DNA of 7,043 nt from an uncultured Collinsella sp. (GTDB lineage: Bacteria; Actinomycetota; Coriobacteriia; Coriobacteriales; Coriobacteriaceae): the NCBI GenBank assembly GCA_902479095.1, contig CABSNL010000080.1, positions 1 through 7,043 of the forward strand. Direction: 5' to 3'. Under the pieces are notes generated by a model. It did no database searches. It was not told where the DNA came from and saw nothing but the letters and a program-made list of their open reading frames with translations. Of the stretch, positions 1 through 7,019 are shown one piece after another. How positions within the stretch are numbered: position 1 is the stretch's first letter; every line of letters begins with the position of its first letter. A program made the translations under genes and the position numbers.

Positions 1-37
1 AGCGTCAACGCGCGCTCAGCTTGCGCGCGTTGACGCT
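1..37. repeat. Perfect 15-bp inverted repeat at the left edge
   Basis: Bases 1-15 (AGCGTCAACGCGCGC) are the exact reverse complement of bases 23-37, with a 7-nt loop at 16-22. The structure lies inside the dnaG reading frame, at the codons for the end of the visible protein (ERQRAQAERALT). It could be a natural GC-rich hairpin in an Arg/Ala/Glu-rich linker. Alternatively it could be a fold-back artefact at a contig end, which fits the sequencing adapter left on the opposite end. A terminator is unlikely, because the dnaG frame is open through both arms and no T tract follows. Confidence 0.85.
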
Positions 38-1361
38 CGTAGCTCTGCTCACGACGTCGTTCCGCATCCTCGCGCTTGGCGACATCGCGAAACACACGAC
101 CCGAACTCGCGCGCACGGTCTCCAGGTCCAAACCCAACAGGTCGGCAATCTGGATAAAGTACGTGTCGATCATATAGCTGTCACGTAGCGGATAGATGAG
201 CGTCAGCGCGTCCTCGAGCGCTTTGGCGCGACCGCCCGGCGTGGTAATGTCGCTCGACTCCTGTAGCGAGCGGTACACAAAATCCATGAGGGGCTCGGCC
301 GCGTCAATGCGCGCCTGAAGTTCCTGGCCGCCATGCGCCGTGATGAACTCCATGGGGTCGTTGCCGTCGGGCAGCACCACGCAGCGCAGGTCCATCGAAT
401 CCTGCTCGATAAACTGAATCGCGCGGCGCGCGGCCTTTTGACCGGCGGCGTCGCCATCGAACATATATACAATGCGCTTGGCAAAGCGGGTGAGCGTCTT
501 TACGTGATGCTCCGTGAGCGCCGTACCCAGCGTGGCAACGACGTTTTTGATCCCTGCCTCCCAGCAGGCGATGCAGTCGGTATAGCCCTCCACCACGATG
601 GCGGTATCCTGCGCGACGATAAACTCCTTGGCCCAGTTAAAGCCATAGAGGTTTCGTTTTTTATGAAACACGCTCGTCTCGGCGGTGTTGAGGTACTTGG
701 GCTGACCATCGCCCATGATGCGCCCGCCAAAGGCGATATTGTGACCCTGTTCATCAAAGATGGGAAACATCACACGGTCGTAAAAGCGGTCCGCGAGCTG
801 TCCGCGCCCACGGCTTACGGCCACGTTGGCGTCGATCATCTCCTGCGGGGTAAAGCCCGCCTGAGACAGGTGCGAAACCAGCGCGTTGCGACCAGGCGCA
901 AAACCCAGGCAGTAGCGTCGGCAGACATCGCCACCCATACCGCGGCTGGCAAAGTACTCGCGCGGACGGCTGTCCTTACCGCGCATAAGCATGGTGTGGT
1001 AGAACTGAGCCGTCTCGGCGCACAGGTCATAGATGCGAGCGCGCTTGGTGCCGCGATCGCGCTGCGCACCGGTATCGTGCAGTTCAATGCCCGCACGATC
1101 AGCCAAATAGCGGATCGAATCGGGAAAACTCAGGTTCTCGCGCTTCATGATATAGGTAAAGACGTCACCGCCCTCGCCGCAGCCAAAGCAGTGCCACACC
1201 TGCGTAGCAGGGATAATGTGAAACGATGGGGTCTTTTCGCCATGAAACGGGCAGCAGCCCCAAAACTCATGGCCGCGGGGCTTGAGCTCAACCGTTTCCT
1301 GCACGATGGCAACCAAGTCTGACGCCGCGCGTACCTGATCTTTTTCCTCATCGCTAATCAC
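1..1361 (-). CDS. dnaG: DNA primase DnaG (3' end truncated by window edge)
   Basis: Replication primase, which makes the RNA primers extended by DNA polymerase at the fork and normally binds the DnaB helicase through its C-terminus. I translated 453 continuous codons from a GTG at 1361 with no stop or frameshift. The CHC2 zinc finger is visible (C37-P-F-H40 and C58-F-G-C61). The core follows with RVMFPI (196-201) and KYLN (222-225). The TOPRIM acidic residues are E258 in EGYTD and D302/D304 in FDGDAAG. ATLGTALT lies between them. Full-length DnaG is usually about 600 residues, so the helicase-binding C-terminal domain is mostly missing. The GTG is supported by an in-frame TGA three codons upstream and a strong Shine-Dalgarno site. 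It overlaps the end of ribF by 8 nt. The last few residues lie in an inverted repeat at the window edge and may not be genuine. Confidence 0.96.
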   Translation of the reverse strand, partial: MISDEEKDQVRAASDLVAIVQETVELKPRGHEFWGCCPFHGEKTPSFHIIPATQVWHCFGCGEGGDVFTYIMKRENLSFPDSIRYLADRAGIELHDTGAQRDRGTKRARIYDLCAETAQFYHTMLMRGKDSRPREYFASRGMGGDVCRRYCLGFAPGRNALVSHLSQAGFTPQEMIDANVAVSRGRGQLADRFYDRVMFPIFDEQGHNIAFGGRIMGDGQPKYLNTAETSVFHKKRNLYGFNWAKEFIVAQDTAIVVEGYTDCIACWEAGIKNVVATLGTALTEHHVKTLTRFAKRIVYMFDGDAAGQKAARRAIQFIEQDSMDLRCVVLPDGNDPMEFITAHGGQELQARIDAAEPLMDFVYRSLQESSDITTPGGRAKALEDALTLIYPLRDSYMIDTYFIQIADLLGLDLETVRASSGRVFRDVAKREDAERRREQSYERQRAQAERALT

Positions 1362-2361
1362 GGATACTCACCCCCTGCTCACCCAAGTTATGACGGATAT
1401 CGTCGATATTACCCTCGACGGTCGCGATAAGCTCGTCCAGGGAATCGAACACGCGAGACGGACGCAGCCAGCGCGTAAACGCCAGCGACACGGAAGCGCC
1501 ATACAGGTCGCCCGCATAGCCGATCAAGTTGGCCTCGAGATGCGCCGAGGCGGCATCATCGGCATAGGTCGGCGGCAGGCCGACGTTAACGGCAGCAGGC
1601 CATACGGTATCGTCGACCAGCACCAGACCCTCATAGACGCCATCGGCAGGCACTTGGATGCCGTCGGGAACCTGGATGTTTGCTGTGGGAAAGCCCATGT
1701 CGGAGCCCTCGTGACGGCCAGCCGCCACAACGCCGCGCAGCATATAGGGACGGCCGAGAAGCTCGGCAGCCAGCTCCACATGACCCTGGCCCAGCTCATG
1801 GCGGATGCGCGTGGCGCAGATGGTCTGCCCGTTAACGCAGAGCAGGTCGTGACCGTAAACGTCAACCCCACGTTCAGTGCCCCAGGCGCGCATCTCGGCA
1901 ACGCCCGAAGCGCCGCCGCGGCCGAGCCTAAAATCGCTACCTACACGAATGGAGCGAATGTCGACAACGCGCGACAACAGCGCCAGAAACCCGACATGGT
2001 CGAGTGCCGCCACGGCGGACGTAAAGGGAACGGCCACCACCGCATCGACCCCGGTTTGAGCCAGGGCATGCAGGCGGTCGGCCGTCGTCATCAATTTTTG
2101 GGCGGGCGACGGACTCACCACGACGTCCGGATCAGGATCGAAGGTGACCACGACCGCTTTGCTGCCGTGATCATGTGCATCGCGAATAACCGCTTCGATC
2201 AGCTCTTGGTGCCCACGATGCACGCCATCAAACACGCCAATGGCGATCGACGCGGCACCCAAGAACTCGCACCCATCAAATGCATCGGCAGAAACGATAC
2301 GGGCCTCATCCAACTCACCCGCGAAAAAGATACGCGCGAGCTCGCGGGGCGCCAGCATCAT
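1354..2361 (-). CDS. ribF: Bifunctional riboflavin kinase / FAD synthetase
   Basis: Converts riboflavin to FMN and FMN to FAD in the cytoplasm. It has 335 residues, slightly above the usual 300-315. The N-terminal adenylyltransferase domain shows GVFDGVHRGH (42-51), TFDPDP (73-78), GSDFRLG (141-147) and ATRIRHELGQG (183-193). The C-terminal kinase domain shows GRPYMLRGVV (203-212), GFPTANI (223-229), NVGLPPTY (259-266), the likely catalytic Glu at E276 and the closing LRPSRVFDSLDEL stretch (299-311). The start is a tandem ATG-ATG. The first (2361) overlaps the truB stop by 4 nt as ATGA. The second (2358) sits 7 nt after a weak GGCGGTG and may be the better start. The end overlaps dnaG by 8 nt. 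TFDPDP and the EANLIGY segment differ from the commoner TFxPHP and EVHLLDF. Confidence 0.96.
   Translation of the reverse strand: MMLAPRELARIFFAGELDEARIVSADAFDGCEFLGAASIAIGVFDGVHRGHQELIEAVIRDAHDHGSKAVVVTFDPDPDVVVSPSPAQKLMTTADRLHALAQTGVDAVVAVPFTSAVAALDHVGFLALLSRVVDIRSIRVGSDFRLGRGGASGVAEMRAWGTERGVDVYGHDLLCVNGQTICATRIRHELGQGHVELAAELLGRPYMLRGVVAAGRHEGSDMGFPTANIQVPDGIQVPADGVYEGLVLVDDTVWPAAVNVGLPPTYADDAASAHLEANLIGYAGDLYGASVSLAFTRWLRPSRVFDSLDELIATVEGNIDDIRHNLGEQGVSIRD
1368..1376 (-). promoter_or_regulatory. Shine-Dalgarno site of dnaG inside the end of ribF
   Basis: Read on the minus strand the site is AGGGGGTGA, one mismatch from AGGAGGTGA, ending 6 nt before the dnaG GTG. It is formed by the ribF codons for Gln-Gly-Val-Ser close to the ribF stop. 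This decides the dnaG start and points to coupling with ribF translation. Confidence 0.8.
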
Positions 2362-3290
2362 CGAACACCGCCGATCGCCTGCGGAAAGACGTGCTCCATC
2401 ACAAAGCGGCCGCCCTCGATACGAGCAAGCGCCTTCAATCCCCCATCGAGCACGAGCGCGAACGGCGCCTTTGCCGTATCGAAGTCCGCACGCGCGCGTT
2501 CAACGGGAATGCGGCGGCCACAAAGCAGGTCGTCTGCAAGATTACCCGGCAAATCGACACGCGTGGCACCTAGGGCGGCGATGGGATCCAGAGCGAAACC
2601 GGCAGCGGTCTCGGCAGAGAGCTCCTCTACCGCATGACAGGCGCCAATGGAAACCACGCCGGAGGCCGTACGGCGCAGCGCGGAAATATGTGCAGCGCCA
2701 TCGCAGGCACGACCCAGATCGCGAGCGAGCGCGCGAATGTAGGTGCCTTTGCTTACCGAAAACGCCACGGTCCAGACGCACGTATCGCCCTCGCCGCCCA
2801 CGGCGATCAGGTCGGCGGCATAGACCTCGACGGGGCGCGGGGGCAACTCAACCGCATTGCCCTCGCGAGCACTCTTATAGGCGCGAACGCCATTAACCGA
2901 GATGGCCGAAAACGCTGGCGGCACCTGCATCTGCGGGCCAAGCATAGCGGCCAGCTGCTCACGGGCGTAAGCGAGATCGCGCAGCTCGGGGGCAACGGGC
3001 ACCGTGCGGACGGCCTCGCCCTCCGCGTCATCGGTATTGGTCTCGACACCAAACGAAATGTCGGCAACATAACTTTTGGTATCGAGGGTTAGCATGCCCA
3101 GCAGACGGGTCGCCTGGCCCACGCCCACCACCATGACACCCGAGGCCATGGGGTCGAGCGTACCGGCATGGCCGATGCGTCGCTCATGGAGAGCGCGTCG
3201 GCACTGCGATACCACGTCGTGGGACGTGCAGCCCACCGGCTTATCGACGGCGAGCAGCATATTCAATTGAGAAGGCGTACGACGAGCCAT
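2358..3290 (-). CDS. truB: tRNA pseudouridine(55) synthase TruB
   Basis: Isomerises U55 in the T-loop of tRNAs to pseudouridine. It has 310 residues, normal for bacterial TruB. Visible motifs are DKPVGCTSHDVV (16-27), HAGTLDPMASG (41-51) with catalytic Asp46, the KSYVA tyrosine (Tyr74), VPPAFSAISVNG (123-134), SKGTYIRALARDLG (180-193) and ALRRTASG (204-211). A short C-terminal TruB_C/PUA-like region follows from about residue 245. The chosen ATG at 3290 has only a weak GGATGG site 3 nt upstream. Met11 (3260) is an alternative start just before the conserved LLAVDKP, but no ribosome-binding site precedes it. The gene lies 15 nt after the phosphoesterase gene, and its stop overlaps the ribF start. 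Confidence 0.97.
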   Translation of the reverse strand: MARRTPSQLNMLLAVDKPVGCTSHDVVSQCRRALHERRIGHAGTLDPMASGVMVVGVGQATRLLGMLTLDTKSYVADISFGVETNTDDAEGEAVRTVPVAPELRDLAYAREQLAAMLGPQMQVPPAFSAISVNGVRAYKSAREGNAVELPPRPVEVYAADLIAVGGEGDTCVWTVAFSVSKGTYIRALARDLGRACDGAAHISALRRTASGVVSIGACHAVEELSAETAAGFALDPIAALGATRVDLPGNLADDLLCGRRIPVERARADFDTAKAPFALVLDGGLKALARIEGGRFVMEHVFPQAIGGVR

Positions 3291-3305
3291 GTACCATCCA
3301 AAATG

Positions 3306-4349
3306 TTAGAGCTCGACGGTCACCGAAGCGGGATCCTCCCCCACCAGCTCGGCCAGCATGGGAAGTGCCACGGCGAGCGTCTCGCGAATCGTTCCGTTGT
3401 TGGAAAAGCCGGCGGCGGCATGATGCCCGCCACCGCCAAAGTTGGCAGCAATCTCGGACACATCGAGGTCACCCTTGGAGCGCAGGTTGCCGCGCACCTT
3501 GGTATCGCCCTCGATGCCCTTTAGGAACAGGCAGACCTCAACGCCCATCACCGAACGCACCACATCGACCAGACCGTCGCACTCATCCGAAGTGACGCCG
3601 CAGGCCTCGAGGTCGCTCTGGTACGCATAACTATATGCCACGCGACCGTGCGCCACGGTCTTGATACGACCCATAACGATGGACTTGAGATGCAAGAACT
3701 CTACGCGCATGCTCTGGTAGACCTCGAGCGCAACACGCGCGGGATCGGCACCGTGCGCGACCAGGCGCGAGGCGGCATGGAACGCAGCAGCATCGGCGTT
3801 TTGGTACTGAAAACGACCGGTATCGGTCACCAGGCCGCACAGCAGGCAGGTCGCGACACCGTTGCGAGCCACAATGCCGCAATTGTCCAAAAAGCGGTCG
3901 ATGATCATGGCGCAGGCCGCGGCGCCGACGCACCTCAGGCTCAGCTCGGCAAATTCCTCGCGCGCCGGATGGTGATCGAAGCACACCACATGCGACGAGC
4001 GGCGGAGCACCTCGGCGGAGTTGTTCAGACGCTCGACGACCGGCACGTCCACCGAGATGAACAGATCCGGATTGCCGGTATACGCAGATGCCGGCACCAG
4101 ACGGTCGGCGCCCTCCATAAAGCGGTAGATGCGCGGAACCGGGTCATCGTCTGCCAGCAGCAGGGCAATGTCCTTGTTGGGGAAAAACTTCATAAGCGAT
4201 AAGCCCAGACCCAGCACGGAGCCCAGGGCGTCACCATCGGGAGACGTATGTCCCGAAATCGCAATGGAGGACGCACCCTCGATGAGCTCGAGGATGCGTC
4301 GCTGAATATCTGCAGACTCGCACGATGCGAGGTCGGCGGAATTACTCAT
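3306..4349 (-). CDS. nrnA: DHH/DHHA1 phosphoesterase, NrnA-type oligoribonuclease / pAp phosphatase
   Basis: Predicted metal-dependent enzyme degrading nanoRNAs of 2-5 nt and dephosphorylating 3'-phosphoadenosine 5'-phosphate, as described for the NrnA family. It has 347 residues. The DHH domain shows GHTSPDGDALGS (33-44: H34, D38, D40), SVDVP with D101, DHHP (D125-H126-H127) and TDTGRF with D176. The DHHA1 substrate-binding domain shows VRGNLRS (285-291) and GGGGHHAAAGF (305-315). All expected metal ligands are present. Substrate preference cannot be read from sequence, and some relatives act on cyclic dinucleotides or longer substrates. The ATG at 4349 overlaps the rbfA stop by 8 nt (ATGAGTAA) and has an AGGAGG site 9 nt upstream. 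The position between rbfA and truB is the standard one for this family. Confidence 0.93.
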   Translation of the reverse strand: MSNSADLASCESADIQRRILELIEGASSIAISGHTSPDGDALGSVLGLGLSLMKFFPNKDIALLLADDDPVPRIYRFMEGADRLVPASAYTGNPDLFISVDVPVVERLNNSAEVLRRSSHVVCFDHHPAREEFAELSLRCVGAAACAMIIDRFLDNCGIVARNGVATCLLCGLVTDTGRFQYQNADAAAFHAASRLVAHGADPARVALEVYQSMRVEFLHLKSIVMGRIKTVAHGRVAYSYAYQSDLEACGVTSDECDGLVDVVRSVMGVEVCLFLKGIEGDTKVRGNLRSKGDLDVSEIAANFGGGGHHAAAGFSNNGTIRETLAVALPMLAELVGEDPASVTVEL

Positions 4350-4752
4350 CTAAAGCTGCCTCCTGGACGGCATCCGCTATGGGATAGCCGTCCTCGTCCT
4401 TTTCGATCGCAAGCGTGGCGGGAACGTTTTCCAGCGCACGCGTGATGCGCTCGGCCTCATCGGTCGAGCGATCGATGCGAAAATCGAGCTCGGGCGTGAC
4501 GCGCCAATCGAGCGAGCGGGCCAACAGGCTACGGATGCGGCCCTTGGCGCTGGCGAGCGCCTCCATGACCTCGTCGTAGCGGCTCGCATCGCACGACACG
4601 TACACGCGCGCGAACGAGCGGTCCACCGCGACCTCGACCGCGGTCAGGGTGACCAGGTCGAGACGCGGATCGGAAACCTCAAAGAGCAGGATATAACCGA
4701 GCTTCTCGCGAAGCTGCTCGCCCAGACGGCGGGTTGCCTGCGTTTGCTTCAT
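4342..4752 (-). CDS. rbfA: 30S ribosome-binding factor A
   Basis: Small KH-like protein that binds the 30S subunit and helps 16S rRNA 5'-end maturation, important in cold adaptation in the family. It has 136 residues, in the usual 110-140 range. The fold signature is visible: an N-terminal basic helix (TRRLGEQLREKLGYIL, about 7-22), SDPRL (27-31) leading into the first strand pair (VTLTAVEVAVDRSFARVYVS, 34-53), the helix around ALASAKGRIRSLLARSL (65-81) and the last strand with TPELDFRID (86-94). An acidic tail follows. The ATG lies 11 nt after the infB stop with a GGGGGT ribosome-binding site. The stop overlaps the next gene by 8 nt. Its place directly after infB is the classic bacterial arrangement. 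Confidence 0.95.
   Translation of the reverse strand: MKQTQATRRLGEQLREKLGYILLFEVSDPRLDLVTLTAVEVAVDRSFARVYVSCDASRYDEVMEALASAKGRIRSLLARSLDWRVTPELDFRIDRSTDEAERITRALENVPATLAIEKDEDGYPIADAVQEAALDE
4359..4364 (-). promoter_or_regulatory. Shine-Dalgarno site of nrnA inside rbfA
   Basis: A perfect AGGAGG on the minus strand lies within the last codons of rbfA, 9 nt before the nrnA ATG. It fixes the nrnA start and allows re-initiation by ribosomes finishing rbfA. Confidence 0.8.
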
Positions 4753-4758
4753 AGCGCT

Positions 4759-4764
4759 ACCCCC
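4759..4764 (-). promoter_or_regulatory. Shine-Dalgarno site of rbfA overlapping the infB stop
   Basis: GGGGGT on the minus strand begins on the last base of the infB TAG and ends 6 nt before the rbfA ATG. No other ribosome-binding candidate fits in the 11-nt spacer. Confidence 0.65.
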
Positions 4765-7019
4765 TACTCGGTACGGGCAACCTGGTCAATGCGGTAGCCC
4801 TCAATGGTGTCGCCAGGCTTGATGTCCTGGAAGTTCTCCAGGCCAATACCGCCCTCGGAGCCGCTCTTGAGGCTCTTGGCCTCGTCCTTGTAGTGGCGCA
4901 TCGAGGCGATTTTACCGTTGAAGACCACGATGCCGTCGCGCACCAGGCGTACGGAATCGGTCGCGGCGATCTCGCCCTCTTCGACGCGGACACCGGCGGC
5001 GATGCCGACTTTGGGCACCTTGAAGGTGTCCAGGACGGTCGCAGTGCCCGTGGAGACCTCTACCTCGGTGGGCTTGAGCATGCCGATACGGGCAGCGTCG
5101 AGGTCCTCGAGGCACTTGTAGATGACGTCGTAGCAACGGATCTCGACGCCCTCGCGCTCGGCGGCGGAGCGGGCCTTGCCGTCGGGACGAACGCCAAAGC
5201 CGATGATGATGGCGTTGGAGGCGTCGGCCAGGACCACGTCGGTCTCGTTGATGGCACCAACGGCGGAGTGGATCGTGTTGATGCGCACCTCGGACTGATC
5301 CATCTTGTCGAGGGAGTCCTGAAGGGCCTCGATGGAACCCTGGACGTCGGCCTTGATGATCAGGTTGAGCTCCTTGACCTCGGCGTCGGCGATGGTCTCG
5401 AAGAGGTTCTCGAGCGTCACGTGCTTCACGCGGCTCTGCTCCTCGATACGGGCCTTGAGCGAACGCTCGTCGGCCAGCGCACGCGCCTCGCGCTCGTCCT
5501 CGAACACGCGGAACTCATCGCCGGCGTTGGGGACGGACTGCAGGCCCAAGATCTCAACGGCGTCGGAGGGACCGGCTTCGGTGACGGCGTTGCCCTTGGG
5601 GTCGAGCATGGCACGGACGCGGCCATAGGTGAGGCCGGCGACCAGCGTGTCGCCCACGCGCAGGGTACCGCGGGTCACGAGCACGGTGGCAACCGAGCCG
5701 CGGCCCTTGTCGAGCTTAGCCTCGAGGACGTTGCCCGATGCGAACGTATCGGGGTTGGCCTTGAGCTCGAGCACGTCGGCCTGGAGCAGGACGGTCTCGA
5801 GCAGGTCGTCGATACCGATCTTCTGCTTGGCCGAGATGTTGACGAACATGTTCTGTCCGCCCCACTCCTCGGGGATGATGCCGTACTCGGTGAGCTCCTG
5901 GCGCACGCGATCGGGGTTGGCACCCGGCTTATCGATCTTGTTGACGGCGACGACGATGGGAACGCCGGCGGCCTTGGCGTGGTTGATCGACTCGATGGTC
6001 TGGGGCATGACGCCGTCGTCGGCGGCCACGATCAGGATGACGATGTCGGTAACCTTGGCGCCGCGGGCACGCATGGCCGTAAAGGTCGCGTGACCGGGGG
6101 TATCGATGAAGGTGATCTTGCGGTCGTTGATCATGACCTGCGAAGCGCCGATAGCTTGCGTAATGCCGCCCGCCTCGCCGGCAGCGACGCCGGTGTGACG
6201 GATGGCGTCGAGGAGGCTCGTCTTGCCGTGGTCGACGTGGCCCATGACGGTGACGACCGGAGCACGCGGCTTAAGGTCGGCGGGATCGTCGTAGAACGAG
6301 AAGGTGTTCTCCTCCTCGGGGGTGATGATCTTGATCTGGCGGCCCAGGTCGTCGGCAACGAGCTCGACGAGGTCGTCGGACATGGACTGAGTCATGGTAA
6401 GCGGCGTGCCCAGCAGGAACAGGCGCTTGATGATGTCGTTGGCCGGAACGTCGAGCGCCTCGGCGAGCTCCTGGACGGTAACGCCCTGGGAGACCTTGAT
6501 GGCGTCGAGCTCCTCGGGGTTCACTCCCTGGGCCAGCGCCTCCTCAATCTTGCGCTCTTCCTGAGCCTTTGCGGCCTCGCGCTCGCGCTTCTCCTTGCGC
6601 TTTTTGCGGCGACCAGTGGACTCGCGAGAGGCCTCCTCGACGGCGGCACGAGCCTCCTCGAGCACCTTCTCGCGGCTGTACTCCTCGGCCTCGCGAGCCA
6701 TGCGGCTGTAGTGGTCCTCTTCGTTGTTGTGACCGCCCTTGCGCTTCTTGCCCTTGCCCTGCTTGTCGGGGTTGGGGAAGTCCATGCCGGCAGCGACGTT
6801 GTTGCTGGCATTAGTGCGATGGCTGTGGGGACGGTTCTCGGAGGCATTGCGCTCGGAGTTGTTGTCGGAGGCGTTACGATCGTTACGACGGCCACCGCGA
6901 CGGTCGTTGTTGCCGCCACGACGGTTGCCGCGCTCGGCAGCGCGCTCGGCCTTGGCCTTCTCCTCGGCGTCCTTCTTCTCCTTGAGCACGGTCTCCTGTG
7001 CGGCGATCTGGTCGAGCAG
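4764..7019 (-). CDS. infB: Translation initiation factor IF-2 (5' end truncated)
   Basis: GTPase that places fMet-tRNA on the 30S subunit and promotes 50S joining. The visible 751 genomic residues begin inside the charged N-terminal region: an Arg/Gly/Asn-rich low-complexity part, then a Lys/Glu-rich predicted coiled-coil. The IF2_N module follows (VTVQELAEALDVPANDIIKRL). The GTPase motifs are GHVDHGKT (6219-6242), GGITQAIGA, DTPGH (6090-6104), NKID (5931-5942) and SAK (5826-5834). Beta-barrel domain II, domain III (IIKADVQGSIEAL) and the tRNA-binding C-terminal domain (FKVPKVGIAAG, then GLENFQDIKPGD) complete the protein to a TAG stop. The true start lies outside the window. The apparent ATG at 7032-7034 is inside adapter sequence and must not be used. 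nusA and ylxR usually precede infB but are not seen here. Confidence 0.97.
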   Translation of the reverse strand: MLDQIAAQETVLKEKKDAEEKAKAERAAERGNRRGGNNDRRGGRRNDRNASDNNSERNASENRPHSHRTNASNNVAAGMDFPNPDKQGKGKKRKGGHNNEEDHYSRMAREAEEYSREKVLEEARAAVEEASRESTGRRKKRKEKREREAAKAQEERKIEEALAQGVNPEELDAIKVSQGVTVQELAEALDVPANDIIKRLFLLGTPLTMTQSMSDDLVELVADDLGRQIKIITPEEENTFSFYDDPADLKPRAPVVTVMGHVDHGKTSLLDAIRHTGVAAGEAGGITQAIGASQVMINDRKITFIDTPGHATFTAMRARGAKVTDIVILIVAADDGVMPQTIESINHAKAAGVPIVVAVNKIDKPGANPDRVRQELTEYGIIPEEWGGQNMFVNISAKQKIGIDDLLETVLLQADVLELKANPDTFASGNVLEAKLDKGRGSVATVLVTRGTLRVGDTLVAGLTYGRVRAMLDPKGNAVTEAGPSDAVEILGLQSVPNAGDEFRVFEDEREARALADERSLKARIEEQSRVKHVTLENLFETIADAEVKELNLIIKADVQGSIEALQDSLDKMDQSEVRINTIHSAVGAINETDVVLADASNAIIIGFGVRPDGKARSAAEREGVEIRCYDVIYKCLEDLDAARIGMLKPTEVEVSTGTATVLDTFKVPKVGIAAGVRVEEGEIAATDSVRLVRDGIVVFNGKIASMRHYKDEAKSLKSGSEGGIGLENFQDIKPGDTIEGYRIDQVARTE
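6798..6878 (-). repeat. Degenerate Asn-Ala-Ser repeats in the IF-2 N-terminal linker
   Basis: Within infB the protein carries three spaced copies of an (R/T)NAS unit: RNASDN, RNASEN and TNASNN, separated by Asn/Ser/Arg-rich residues. An Arg/Gly/Asn-rich stretch (about 6879-6935) lies on the N-terminal side. This is disordered linker sequence typical of the variable IF-2 N-terminus, not a separate gene. Confidence 0.55.

Larger units (their letters stand above)
1..7019 (-). other. Six-gene infB-rbfA-nrnA-truB-ribF-dnaG operon (partial)
   Basis: All six genes point the same way. The junctions, in order of transcription, are an 11-nt spacer, an 8-nt overlap, a 15-nt spacer, a 4-nt overlap (ATGA) and an 8-nt overlap. 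No stretch outside coding sequence can hold a promoter or terminator, so co-transcription from upstream of infB is the simplest reading. Promoters inside coding sequence cannot be excluded. Confidence 0.85.

Noticed and set aside
1..37. Rho-independent terminator at the left edge
   Set aside because: The inverted repeat has no T tract on either side and the dnaG frame is open through both arms.
657..662. Run of six T (six A on the dnaG strand) as a possible programmed frameshift site
   Set aside because: In dnaG it reads as two AAA lysine codons with conserved sequence on both sides, and the run is not in the phase needed for a -1 slippery heptamer. No downstream signal is evident.
333..1322. 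A 329-codon open frame on the plus strand opposite dnaG
   Set aside because: It lies entirely antisense to a clear DnaG with intact motifs, shows no recognisable domain, and long antisense frames are expected in GC-rich genes.
1390..2637. A 415-codon open frame on the plus strand
   Set aside because: It runs antisense across the ribF/truB boundary and has no domain signature. Crossing two conserved genes is best explained by composition, not by a real gene.
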